Origin: Vermiculatibacterium agrestimuris
GTDB taxonomy: Bacteria; Bacillota; Clostridia; Oscillospirales; Oscillospiraceae
Reading direction: 5' to 3'
Length of the DNA stretch: 64,000 nucleotides
Assembly: GCF_943193085.1 (NCBI RefSeq)
Contig: NZ_CALPCU010000004.1
Span: forward strand, 59,749-123,748
A program made the translations under genes and the position numbers. Below are positions 25,157 through 32,650 of the stretch, one piece after another. The stretch's first letter is position 1, and every line of letters starts with the position of its first letter. The notes beneath the pieces are model-generated. The model worked only from the letters and a program-made list of their open reading frames with translations, searched no databases and was not told the origin of the DNA.

Positions 25157-28100
25157 ATGAACAACCTCAAGCGCGTCCTCAGCTTGGGTCTCACTGGTGC
25201 GATGCTCGCTGGGCTTCTCACTGTGGGTGCCAGCGCTGCGGACTTCACGGACGTCGACAAGATCGAGCACGACGAAGCCGTGAACGTACTGGTTGCCCTG
25301 GACATTGTCGATGGCAAGCCTGACGGCTCCTTCGACCCCGAGGGCAACGTGACCCGTGCCGAGATGGCCAAGATGATCGCCGTCGCCATGAACGGCGGCA
25401 GCGAGGCCAACACCGGCACCAAGACCACTCCCACCTACACCGACATTGGCGGTCACTGGGCGGAGAGCTTCATCGAGTACTGCGCCGACCTGGGCATCAT
25501 CTCCGGCCGGGGCGACGGTACCTTCGATCCCGGCGCTAACGTCACCGGTCTCGAGGCCACCAAGATGGTTCTGACCGCCATGGGCTTTGACGCCGCCGCT
25601 TATAAGCTGACCGGTGCTTCCTGGGCTGTCCGCACCGACGAGGTCGCCCGCACCATGACCGGCACCGGCTGGACGGACAACGGTGGTACTTTCCACTCCG
25701 AGCCCGGCATGTACGACGGCCTGGAGAGCGTCATGATGGCCACTCCCGCCACCCGTGACACCGCCGCCCAGCTCATCTGGAACGGCCTGCAGAACCGCAC
25801 CCGTACCGTGCAGCCCACCACCAACACCAACTCCGGTTCCGTTGAGTGGACTTACATCACCAACGGCTCCACCCTGCTCAACCAGCGCTACAACGCCAAT
25901 GTGACCACCGGCACCTTCGTGGGCAACTACTACACCGGCGACACCAGCGTCAAGGGCGAGATCAACGTGGGCGGCGCCAGCATCCCCTCCGACTTTGACA
26001 TCTCCAACATCGGCGAGGAAGTCAAGGTCATCTGGAAGGACGGCACCCGCGGCACCAAGGGCATTCTGGACGCCAAGGACGTCATCTTCGGCGTGTTCAA
26101 CACCGGCGCCACCCGTGTGGTCACCGGCACCCTGGCCGACGTGAAGGATCAGAAGTCCGCCAAGGCTCAGATCAACATCGGCGGTGTCAAGTATGACCTG
26201 ACCACCAACGTCACCGTTGGCAACGCCACCTCTGATGTCGGCGTGGACGTCATCGTCAACTATGCCAACCAGGTCACCCGCACCGGCGACGTTCTCACCG
26301 CCAACGGCCTGAAGAACTACTCCACTGCCACTCTCACCAATGGCACCAGCAGCGGCAACAACACGCTGACCGACGACCTGAAGAAGGCCACCGGCGATAC
26401 CATCAAGGCTATCATCGATCCCGACACCAACAAGGTCACCAAGATCTACGTCACCACCACCAAGCTGGCCGCCGTCACCGCTGTCAACAGTGAGAAGATC
26501 ACGATGAACAACAACGTGGGCGCCATCAAGTTTGAGGACAACGACGTGGAAGAGGGCCTGAAGAAGGGCGACGTGGTCGCCGTCACCGTCCTCTACAAGG
26601 CTAAGGCCACCGACGACGACGCCTACACCATCGTGAAGAAGGCCGAGACCGTCGAGGGCGAGGTCAGCGCTTGGAAGGAGAGCGAGACCGTCACTGTGGA
26701 CGGCGTTGCTCAGAAGGTCTACAACAAGGCCGCTACCTTCATGCTCACCGGCACCGCCATTCCCGACGAGGACAACACCATCACCACCTTCAAGGACACC
26801 GGCAACACCTATATCGGTGAGGAAGTCTGCCTCTACATGGTCAACGGCTATGTGGGCGCCGCTGTCCAGACCTCTGAGTCTGCCAGCAACTACTCCCTGG
26901 TCACCGAGGTCAAGGGCGGCGTCAGCACCACCGGCGGTGTGTTCTCCGGCCTGGAGCTCCAGGTGATGGACGGCGAGGGCAAGACCTCCATCATCAAGGT
27001 TCACAAGGACAGCGTTTCCGGCGCGCAGAGCACCGATTACTCCGTGGGCGACATCGTCACCTACACCACCACCAGCGACGGCCAGGCCAAGGTCACCAAG
27101 GAAGGCGCCATCAGCTACACCGACCTGGGCGCCTATGACGACGAGAAGAAGACCTTCGGCTCCGGCACTTCCGCTGCCGCCGCCAACGCCGCCACCCTGG
27201 TCACCAACGACTGCGTCGTCTTCATGGAGACCAAGCAGACCGGCGGAACCACCGCTGTACCCGCCGCTGCCGATATGACCGGCAGCGACAACCTCCTTCT
27301 CTCCGGCGCTGAGTACAAGGTCTATCGGCTCCGCGACCTGAAGAGCTTCGGCATCGGCGGCACCACCTCCACTCCCAAGAAGGGCGTGACCACCGTCATC
27401 AACAAGGACGGCAAGGTCGTGGCTGCCTTCGTCAACTACCAGGGCAACCCCAACGGCGCCAGCGACACTAAGGTCTACGGCATCGTCAGCGCCTTCAACG
27501 GCCGCATCAAGGACTACTACACCTACACCGTGCAGTCCAACGGCGAGAGCTACACCGTCAACGTGGATGTGGCCTCCGGCGCGCCCCTGAGCAAGGGCGA
27601 CCTGGTCTTCTTCGACCGCACCAGCGACGACAACTATAACGCCAACGATGTGACCAAGGTCACCCTCGGCGCTCAGACCATCGCTGTTTGGACCAAGGAG
27701 GCCGAGGCCACCAACGTGACCTACTACACCGGCACCGTGGCCCAGGACGGCAACATCAAGGGTATCGGCCAGAAGACCGACGCTCTGGAGAAGGATGCCC
27801 CCATCATCTACGTGGACACCAAGAACGACAAGTCCGAGGCTGAGGGCTCCATCACCGCCTTTGATGCCGTTACTGGCTATGCCAACGCCATTCTCATCAA
27901 GGACGCCACCAGCGGCAAGGTCAAGGCCATCTTCGTGGAGACCTCCAACGAGGAGAACATCAACGGCGTGACCCCCACTCAGGGTACTCTGTCCGCCGCT
28001 GACATCCTGGCCATGGAGGACGGCACCTTCGTGCCCTCCGACAAGACCGCTCTGGCCAGTTCCGCTGCCGCCAATGAGCTGCGCGTGTTCAAGTTCACCG

Positions 28101-28396
28101 CTGACACGACCAACGACAAAGTCAAGCTGGAGATCAAGGACAGTTCCAACACGGTCGTCTACACCGAGACTGCCACTCTGACCAGCGCCGACGGCGAGGG
28201 CCACTACTTCTGGGTCGCCGTGGGCAAGCTGAGTGTGACTGGCGCCAACAGCACCAAGACTGGCTCTTGGGCTACGGACGCCGACGGCAACACCGTTACC
28301 GCCGCGCCCGCCGGCAGCTATACCTACACCATCACTGCTGGTACCGATGGCTCCACCTACGGCGCCACCCTTTCCAGCGGCAGCTTCACCATCTGA
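25157..28396 (+). CDS. S-layer protein with SLH domains (paralogue 1)
   Basis: 1079 aa. Signal peptide of about 27 residues ending in ASA, then two clear SLH units (FTDVDKIEHDEAVNVLVALDIV...DGSFDPEGNVTRAEMAKMI; YTDIGGHWAESFIEYCADLGII) and a degenerate third unit ending TRDTAAQLIWNGLQ. The rest is long, Thr/Asp/Gly-rich and beta-rich, as in surface-layer proteins. SLH units anchor to pyruvylated wall polymer. Strong AAGGAGGA ribosome site. Its last ~219 coding bases and terminator are duplicated at 31561-31852. Highly biased codon use (GCC, GGC, ACC, AAG) suggests heavy expression. Confidence 0.9.
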   Translation: MNNLKRVLSLGLTGAMLAGLLTVGASAADFTDVDKIEHDEAVNVLVALDIVDGKPDGSFDPEGNVTRAEMAKMIAVAMNGGSEANTGTKTTPTYTDIGGHWAESFIEYCADLGIISGRGDGTFDPGANVTGLEATKMVLTAMGFDAAAYKLTGASWAVRTDEVARTMTGTGWTDNGGTFHSEPGMYDGLESVMMATPATRDTAAQLIWNGLQNRTRTVQPTTNTNSGSVEWTYITNGSTLLNQRYNANVTTGTFVGNYYTGDTSVKGEINVGGASIPSDFDISNIGEEVKVIWKDGTRGTKGILDAKDVIFGVFNTGATRVVTGTLADVKDQKSAKAQINIGGVKYDLTTNVTVGNATSDVGVDVIVNYANQVTRTGDVLTANGLKNYSTATLTNGTSSGNNTLTDDLKKATGDTIKAIIDPDTNKVTKIYVTTTKLAAVTAVNSEKITMNNNVGAIKFEDNDVEEGLKKGDVVAVTVLYKAKATDDDAYTIVKKAETVEGEVSAWKESETVTVDGVAQKVYNKAATFMLTGTAIPDEDNTITTFKDTGNTYIGEEVCLYMVNGYVGAAVQTSESASNYSLVTEVKGGVSTTGGVFSGLELQVMDGEGKTSIIKVHKDSVSGAQSTDYSVGDIVTYTTTSDGQAKVTKEGAISYTDLGAYDDEKKTFGSGTSAAAANAATLVTNDCVVFMETKQTGGTTAVPAAADMTGSDNLLLSGAEYKVYRLRDLKSFGIGGTTSTPKKGVTTVINKDGKVVAAFVNYQGNPNGASDTKVYGIVSAFNGRIKDYYTYTVQSNGESYTVNVDVASGAPLSKGDLVFFDRTSDDNYNANDVTKVTLGAQTIAVWTKEAEATNVTYYTGTVAQDGNIKGIGQKTDALEKDAPIIYVDTKNDKSEAEGSITAFDAVTGYANAILIKDATSGKVKAIFVETSNEENINGVTPTQGTLSAADILAMEDGTFVPSDKTALASSAAANELRVFKFTADTTNDKVKLEIKDSSNTVVYTETATLTSADGEGHYFWVAVGKLSVTGANSTKTGSWATDADGNTVTAAPAGSYTYTITAGTDGSTYGATLSSGSFTI

Positions 28397-28469
28397 TCTT
28401 AACTGCCTTCGCAGTAGATCGGCTGTAAATAAAAACAAGCCCCGAACCGTTTGGTTCGGGGCTTGTTTT
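28178..28469. repeat. 292-bp direct repeat, copy A
   Basis: Covers the last 73 codons of S-layer paralogue 1 and its terminator. Matches 31561-31852 with no difference seen by eye; the sequences diverge at both ends. The copies frame the three-gene island. Confidence 0.9.
28432..28469. terminator. Terminator of S-layer paralogue 1
   Basis: AAAACAAGCCCCGAACC, loop GTTT, GGTTCGGGGCTTGTTTT: a 17-bp symmetrical hairpin that can work in both directions. It would also stop the minus-strand island operon. Confidence 0.9.
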
Positions 28470-28495
28470 ACACGGAGAAAGGGAAGGGCCGCCTG

Positions 28496-29092
28496 TTATC
28501 TCAATTTCCGGATCAAATAGTTGATGCGAAGCTCCTTGAAATCCTGATCGAACTTTTTCGCAAGGTATTCGGTTAAGCCGTCTGAGAGCATCAGGTTCTT
28601 TTTTAGCAGTGTCAAGATCCCCTCATAGCTAAAATTCCTTTCCACGCAGGTAAATGCAGCCGCACCCAGCGTCTGCCCAATTTCAGTCAGCTCCTCTTTG
28701 GCGATGTCGCCCGGCATATCCAGCGTCAGCTCCGGATTAAAACGCAACACATACTGCTCCCATATGATGTCTATCATATATTTGACCTGCAGCAGATTTT
28801 CCTTTTCCAGCTCCCGGATCTTCGCAAAAGCAAGATAAGGGCGCAGAAGGCTCTGGAGGTGAACGTCTACCTGCTTTTGCAGCTTTTTATCAAACAGGTC
28901 GATAGCGGCCTCTTTTTCAATTTCTCCCTGTTTGATCCCGTTCTGTATTTGGTTTAACAGGGCGAAATACCTCTTACCCCATTTTTCTTTTCGTAGCTCA
29001 GGGGAATCGAAATCCAGATTCGCCGCCTTGCCGGCCCAGTTTGGGTCTATTTCCTTGATTTTTTTCAACTCATTTTCAATTTTGCTCAGCAT
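28496..29092 (-). CDS. Unknown helical protein of the nitrilase island
   Basis: 198 aa, almost entirely alpha-helical and Lys/Glu/Leu-rich (IENELKKIKEIDPNWAG..., LLKKNLMLSDGLTEYLAKKF). No signal peptide or membrane segment. No family recognised. Third gene of a minus-strand operon; GGAGGG lies 9 bases upstream and the gap to the preceding gene is 5 bp. Base composition is lower in GC than the flanking S-layer genes. Confidence 0.75.
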   Translation of the reverse strand: MLSKIENELKKIKEIDPNWAGKAANLDFDSPELRKEKWGKRYFALLNQIQNGIKQGEIEKEAAIDLFDKKLQKQVDVHLQSLLRPYLAFAKIRELEKENLLQVKYMIDIIWEQYVLRFNPELTLDMPGDIAKEELTEIGQTLGAAAFTCVERNFSYEGILTLLKKNLMLSDGLTEYLAKKFDQDFKELRINYLIRKLR

Positions 29093-29097
29093 AGGGC

Positions 29098-29928
29098 TTA
29101 TCCCTCCATTTTTACAACCAAAGTAAATTCATCCGGCTTTTTTTCGGCATCTCTTGCGGATACCAACTGATATAAATGTTCCTTATAGACCTTATGAGAC
29201 TTGCTTGAAGCCAATACCTTTAATTCAGGCGATAGGGGATGTCCACAAATCGTCCCCACGTCTATCACTTCTTTTTCCACACGATAAAAAATATCCGATA
29301 TTTGATATGGATCCTTATCTGTATGTGACGTTTTCCTTTTGGCGCGGCTATACTGCGTCCGATAAATGCGATAGCCGTATGGCGTGAGGTCATAGTATCT
29401 GTATTTCCTGATCTTCCTCTGATCCACGAGCCCTACGTCCACCAGCAGTTTCATTTCCCGAAACAGGTTGGATCGATCCATTCCAACGTCTTCCGCCATT
29501 TTGATCTGTTGAGCGGTTCCGTGCTGATACAGGTATTCTATGATCTTCGGGAAATACTTTCGGCCCGCTACGACTTGAAGCTGCCGATCTTGCTTTGCTT
29601 TTTCTTCCTGGCGCTTCAATTCGTCATATTTTTCCTGGAACATTCCATAGTAGTAAAATCGGATGGAATGTTTTTTTCTCGTGTAACTGCGCAGTCCGCC
29701 GGCGACTCTTCCCACCGCCTCAATCAGCGCCTCTCGCTGCGGCAAGGAGCCCTCTTCTTCCAGGTGGGAAAGGGCCTGCCCCACCTGATCCGCAAATTCA
29801 GTTAGGCTCTGATGCAATTCTGCCACGTCCAAATCTTCCTGCGTGAACTGGATAAGGGCATCGCTGATACTTTTTTCCGTAGGAAGGACATTCTCCTTTG
29901 TGCTGATCGTAGTCTGTTGATTTTTCAT
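29098..29928 (-). CDS. Winged-helix DNA-binding protein of the nitrilase island
   Basis: 276 aa. An N-terminal helical region (about 1-125) ends in a charged coiled segment (EKYDELKRQEEKAKQDRQ). A winged helix follows (about 130-200: KIIEYLYQHGTAQQIKMAED, MDRSNLFREMKLLVDVGLVD, RKYRYYDLTPYGYRIYR), then a C-terminal region of unknown type. The wHTH reads like ArsR/MarR-type folds. It probably regulates the operon or senses DNA. The ribosome site AAGGA overlaps the nitrilase stop, so the two are translationally linked. Confidence 0.75.
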   Translation of the reverse strand: MKNQQTTISTKENVLPTEKSISDALIQFTQEDLDVAELHQSLTEFADQVGQALSHLEEEGSLPQREALIEAVGRVAGGLRSYTRKKHSIRFYYYGMFQEKYDELKRQEEKAKQDRQLQVVAGRKYFPKIIEYLYQHGTAQQIKMAEDVGMDRSNLFREMKLLVDVGLVDQRKIRKYRYYDLTPYGYRIYRTQYSRAKRKTSHTDKDPYQISDIFYRVEKEVIDVGTICGHPLSPELKVLASSKSHKVYKEHLYQLVSARDAEKKPDEFTLVVKMEG

Positions 29929-29940
29929 ATTTGATTTTCC

Positions 29941-31425
29941 TTACAGTGTTTTATATTGGAGCTCCGGTATTGCAGTTCCATAGGACGTTGGGAGCTCTAC
30001 TGTCAGCGTGCAACCCCGGCAGCTATCCGGCGCGCCGCAGCCACGAAATTCTTTGCGTATGCACCCCATGTGCCCGTTTGCCAAATATGCCGCCACCAGC
30101 GGTGCTCTCTCGGCAGGGCTCGTCTTACCGCCCAAGACCGCACAGGTATTACACAGCACCACGTCACACATTCCCTTTTCTGTATCGGACAGACTTCGGA
30201 GCAACCGATCTTCGCCCTGTGAAAAAACGATATGCAGCAGCAGGGTGAGCTTATACCGCTCCAACGCATACTTCAGATATCCGCTCTCAAAAGTATCCGC
30301 GCATATCATCATGCCGATCCGTCCTACATGGGGAACATGGAGCACATAGAATTTATTGTCCGCTTCGATGGGCTCATAGCGGAGGGCTCTCCTGTTCCCC
30401 TTTGAGGCGTCAAGCTCGAAAGCCCACTGCTTATTATACCCAAACACGCAGTTGCCATCGCTGTCCAAAACGAGCAGCTGATTGACCCACTTTCCGTCGC
30501 GCTCATATTCCGAGGTGGGAAGGAAAACCAATCCGGGGCGACGATTTCCATATCCCTCCTGTAAATAGGCGGCGCTTTGTGCGATGCAGGAGGGCGAGGC
30601 CATCATCTCGGGAAAGAGAAGAATGTGCGCATTCTCCGCCCTCGCGGCGTCTATCGTCCGTTTGACCCGCTCTGTGATCTCATTGGCCTTCGTCTCAGAA
30701 TAGCGAACATAGAAGTTATCCTCGCCCGGCTTCGTGCCGGCCTTAAAGGGTGCCTGGCTGCTCAGGGGGGACATTATGAGCTTCAGCGGCTCTTTGTCGC
30801 AAAGAGTCACAAGCAGATGCTCCGCCTCCCATTTCGACCCGGGCGGCACCCACAGATAATGCCGCAAAAAGCTCAGCGGGTCGCGCTGGAGGCTTTCCGA
30901 GCTTCGGAAACCTCCCTTTTCCCAATCACACGGAAGCCGCGGTATGATATCCCCAAACTCTGACCGGGTCCGGGGGTTGAGGGATACAAGCATCTCGATG
31001 TAGTCCGACACATCTACAGCCTTTAATTCATTCCTGGCAAAATCAGAATCCGAAACGTCAAAAACGGGGTGGGGGCGGGTAAAGCTCCGGCTGTTGGCGG
31101 GCCACTCCATCAGGTCGTCCACAGCCACAGCCACACATAGGATGAGCACCCAGTCGACCGGCTCGCACTTCAGGGCTTCCTCAAGCGTGACAAGGATCTC
31201 TTCCGTCAGCTCCGCGCAGAGGGTCGGGCGCGCTTCATCCGCGCGCAAAAAGGGGAAACGGGTCTTGACGTCCTCTATTCTATCCTCCCAGCAATTTGCC
31301 GCCTGTTTATACAGCTTTTCCTTTGCATCGTCATCCAACTGCTCTATTCTCCAACACAAAACGGTCAGCAGATCGTAAAATGTGCCGCCGTGCACCAGCT
31401 CATATTTAGGGTCATCTTCTGGCAT
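29941..31425 (-). CDS. Nitrilase-superfamily protein with long unknown N-terminal domain
   Basis: 494 aa. Residues from about 215 on form a carbon-nitrogen hydrolase domain with the full catalytic triad: Glu273 (LLFPEMM), Lys332 (GYNKQW), Cys375 (MMICADTFE). Residues 1-210 are a helical, Cys- and Trp-containing domain that I do not recognise. The C-terminus has a Cys cluster (RGCGAPDSCRGC). Cytoplasmic: no signal peptide. Start chosen at the ATG at 31425; the frame runs on upstream only into a repeat of the S-layer gene. First gene of an operon with a wHTH protein. Could hydrolyse an amide or nitrile, or act as a signalling or defence enzyme; the substrate is unknown. Confidence 0.8.
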   Translation of the reverse strand: MPEDDPKYELVHGGTFYDLLTVLCWRIEQLDDDAKEKLYKQAANCWEDRIEDVKTRFPFLRADEARPTLCAELTEEILVTLEEALKCEPVDWVLILCVAVAVDDLMEWPANSRSFTRPHPVFDVSDSDFARNELKAVDVSDYIEMLVSLNPRTRSEFGDIIPRLPCDWEKGGFRSSESLQRDPLSFLRHYLWVPPGSKWEAEHLLVTLCDKEPLKLIMSPLSSQAPFKAGTKPGEDNFYVRYSETKANEITERVKRTIDAARAENAHILLFPEMMASPSCIAQSAAYLQEGYGNRRPGLVFLPTSEYERDGKWVNQLLVLDSDGNCVFGYNKQWAFELDASKGNRRALRYEPIEADNKFYVLHVPHVGRIGMMICADTFESGYLKYALERYKLTLLLHIVFSQGEDRLLRSLSDTEKGMCDVVLCNTCAVLGGKTSPAERAPLVAAYLANGHMGCIRKEFRGCGAPDSCRGCTLTVELPTSYGTAIPELQYKTL

Positions 31426-31477
31426 TTCTCTATCGCCTCTATTTCTATCCCCTTGAGGGGAATCTTTTTTCAATTCA

Positions 31478-31506
31478 AATATACCACAAGACAAGCAGAA
31501 ATGCAA
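31478..31506 (-). promoter_or_regulatory. Promoter of the nitrilase island
   Basis: On the minus strand TTGCAT (31501-31506), 17-bp spacer, TATATT (31478-31483). A small CCCC/GGGG hairpin (31449-31461) lies in the leader before the ATG at 31425. The promoter sits inside the island, so the operon travels with its own control. Confidence 0.75.
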
Positions 31507-31560
31507 GAAAATTGTTGTGTTTTTGTTGTATTCTTCTGCGTGCCGGTGCTGGCTGGCACC

Positions 31561-31779
31561 CTGACCAGCGCCGACGGCGAGGGCCACTACTTCTGGGTCG
31601 CCGTGGGCAAGCTGAGTGTGACTGGCGCCAACAGCACCAAGACTGGCTCTTGGGCTACGGACGCCGACGGCAACACCGTTACCGCCGCGCCCGCCGGCAG
31701 CTATACCTACACCATCACTGCTGGTACCGATGGCTCCACCTACGGCGCCACCCTTTCCAGCGGCAGCTTCACCATCTGA
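31561..31779 (+). pseudogene. 3' fragment of S-layer gene (73 codons)
   Basis: In-frame C-terminal 72 residues of S-layer paralogue 1 plus stop, with no signal peptide, ribosome site or SLH part. The upstream frame is island DNA. It could serve as a recombination donor. Confidence 0.85.
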
Positions 31780-31852
31780 TCTTAACTGCCTTCGCAGTAG
31801 ATCGGCTGTAAATAAAAACAAGCCCCGAACCGTTTGGTTCGGGGCTTGTTTT
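31561..31852. repeat. 292-bp direct repeat, copy B, with orphan S-layer 3' end
   Basis: Same 292 bp as copy A, including the terminator hairpin (31815-31852). It is the right boundary of the island. Confidence 0.9.
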
Positions 31853-31857
31853 CTCCC

Positions 31858-32244
31858 TTACCGCAGGGCGATGTAGTGATAGCGTGTATTCTTGGCGTTG
31901 ACCTGATTCCAGCCCTCATGGCACACCCGGAACCCTTGCTCCGTCACCTCCGCCGCCAGGCCGTTGTTGGTGCCGTTGATGGGACAGCCCGGCATAAACA
32001 GGCCGCCGCTGGTGGCGTTGTAATTGGTGAAATAGCCCATCCGTCCGCTCTGGTCACACAGCAGCACTACCGCAGGCTTGAATCCCAACTCGATACTCCG
32101 CTCTGCCGCCCCGCTTCCGGCATAACTTCCGGTAACGAAGATCTCATCCAGGCGTTGAAAGTTCTCGTTGAATTCCTCCCGCAGAAAGTCATCCTCCGGC
32201 TCCCAGATGTGGAGCTGGTAGTTCTCCGTTTTTTTGCTTGACAT
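31858..32244 (-). CDS. Phage tail-fibre-tip-like protein, cassette 1
   Basis: 128 aa from the ATG at 32244 (GGGAGG, 7-base spacer). N-terminus NYQLHIWEPEDDFLREEFNE is the short segment seen at the start of Firmicute phage tail proteins. The middle GSYAGSGAAERSIELGFKPAVVLL and the end YHYIALR match tail-tip adhesion domains. No signal peptide. Not part of the phage cluster; it converges on the S-layer terminator and is divergent from S-layer paralogue 2. Three relatives lie at 35784, 36301 and 49961. Confidence 0.7.
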   Translation of the reverse strand: MSSKKTENYQLHIWEPEDDFLREEFNENFQRLDEIFVTGSYAGSGAAERSIELGFKPAVVLLCDQSGRMGYFTNYNATSGGLFMPGCPINGTNNGLAAEVTEQGFRVCHEGWNQVNAKNTRYHYIALR

Positions 32245-32333
32245 AGTCAAACCTCCCTTCAAACCGGGAGAAACAGCGCAGAAAGATACCCGAAAACGGC
32301 AAACACCGTCTTCGGGGCCTTTTTGCGCTTTTT
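32237..32333. repeat. ~97-bp repeat upstream of tail-tip cassette 1
   Basis: Nearly identical (a few mismatches) to 50325-50421, upstream of cassette 4. It spans the first codons and ribosome site of the cassette and a hairpin (CCCGAA...TTCGGGG with T5 on the plus strand). Confidence 0.8.
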
Positions 32334-32650
32334 CCCCATTTTTCGCTCGCTTTTACGCAGTAAATTGCGACTGTGATTTCTCTCCGGTCTACCAAATGTC
32401 TACCAAAATCCCCCTTCAAACCACTGTCCCCCAAGGGCTTCAAAAATTACCAATATTTGGTGTCTACCAGATGTCTACCACCATCACTTTTCCGGCCGGG
32501 AAACGCTGTTTCCCGGCCGTTTTTTATGCTTTTTCTCACTTTTGTGGCCGCACCAGTGGTGTCATACTTGGAAAGCAACAGAAAAAGTCCTTATTTTTCA
32601 AGGCTTTCAAGCGACAAACTTCGTCAAAATAAAAAAGGAGGAAACAATCC
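32334..32650 (+). promoter_or_regulatory. S-layer leader, copy 2
   Basis: GTCTACC boxes at 32387, 32398, 32462 and 32473, with the same 11-bp period and 75-bp pair spacing as copy 1. A perfect hairpin lies at 32493-32525, followed by the conserved 5'-UTR. Confidence 0.7.
32493..32525 (+). terminator. Attenuator-like hairpin inside S-layer leader 2
   Basis: CGGCCGGGAAAC, loop GCT, GTTTCCCGGCCG, T6: a perfect 12-bp stem with U-tract. Confidence 0.7.

Noticed and set aside
25043..28438. Very long minus-strand frame opposite S-layer paralogue 1 (and similar frames opposite the others)
   Set aside because: Antisense of strongly biased codons (GCC, GGC, ACC); Gly/Val/His-rich sequence with no domain and no ribosome site.
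31390..31779. Apparent 129-aa plus-strand protein combining island DNA and the S-layer fragment
   Set aside because: The first part is antisense to the nitrilase gene start and promoter; no ribosome site. Only the 3' S-layer fragment is meaningful.
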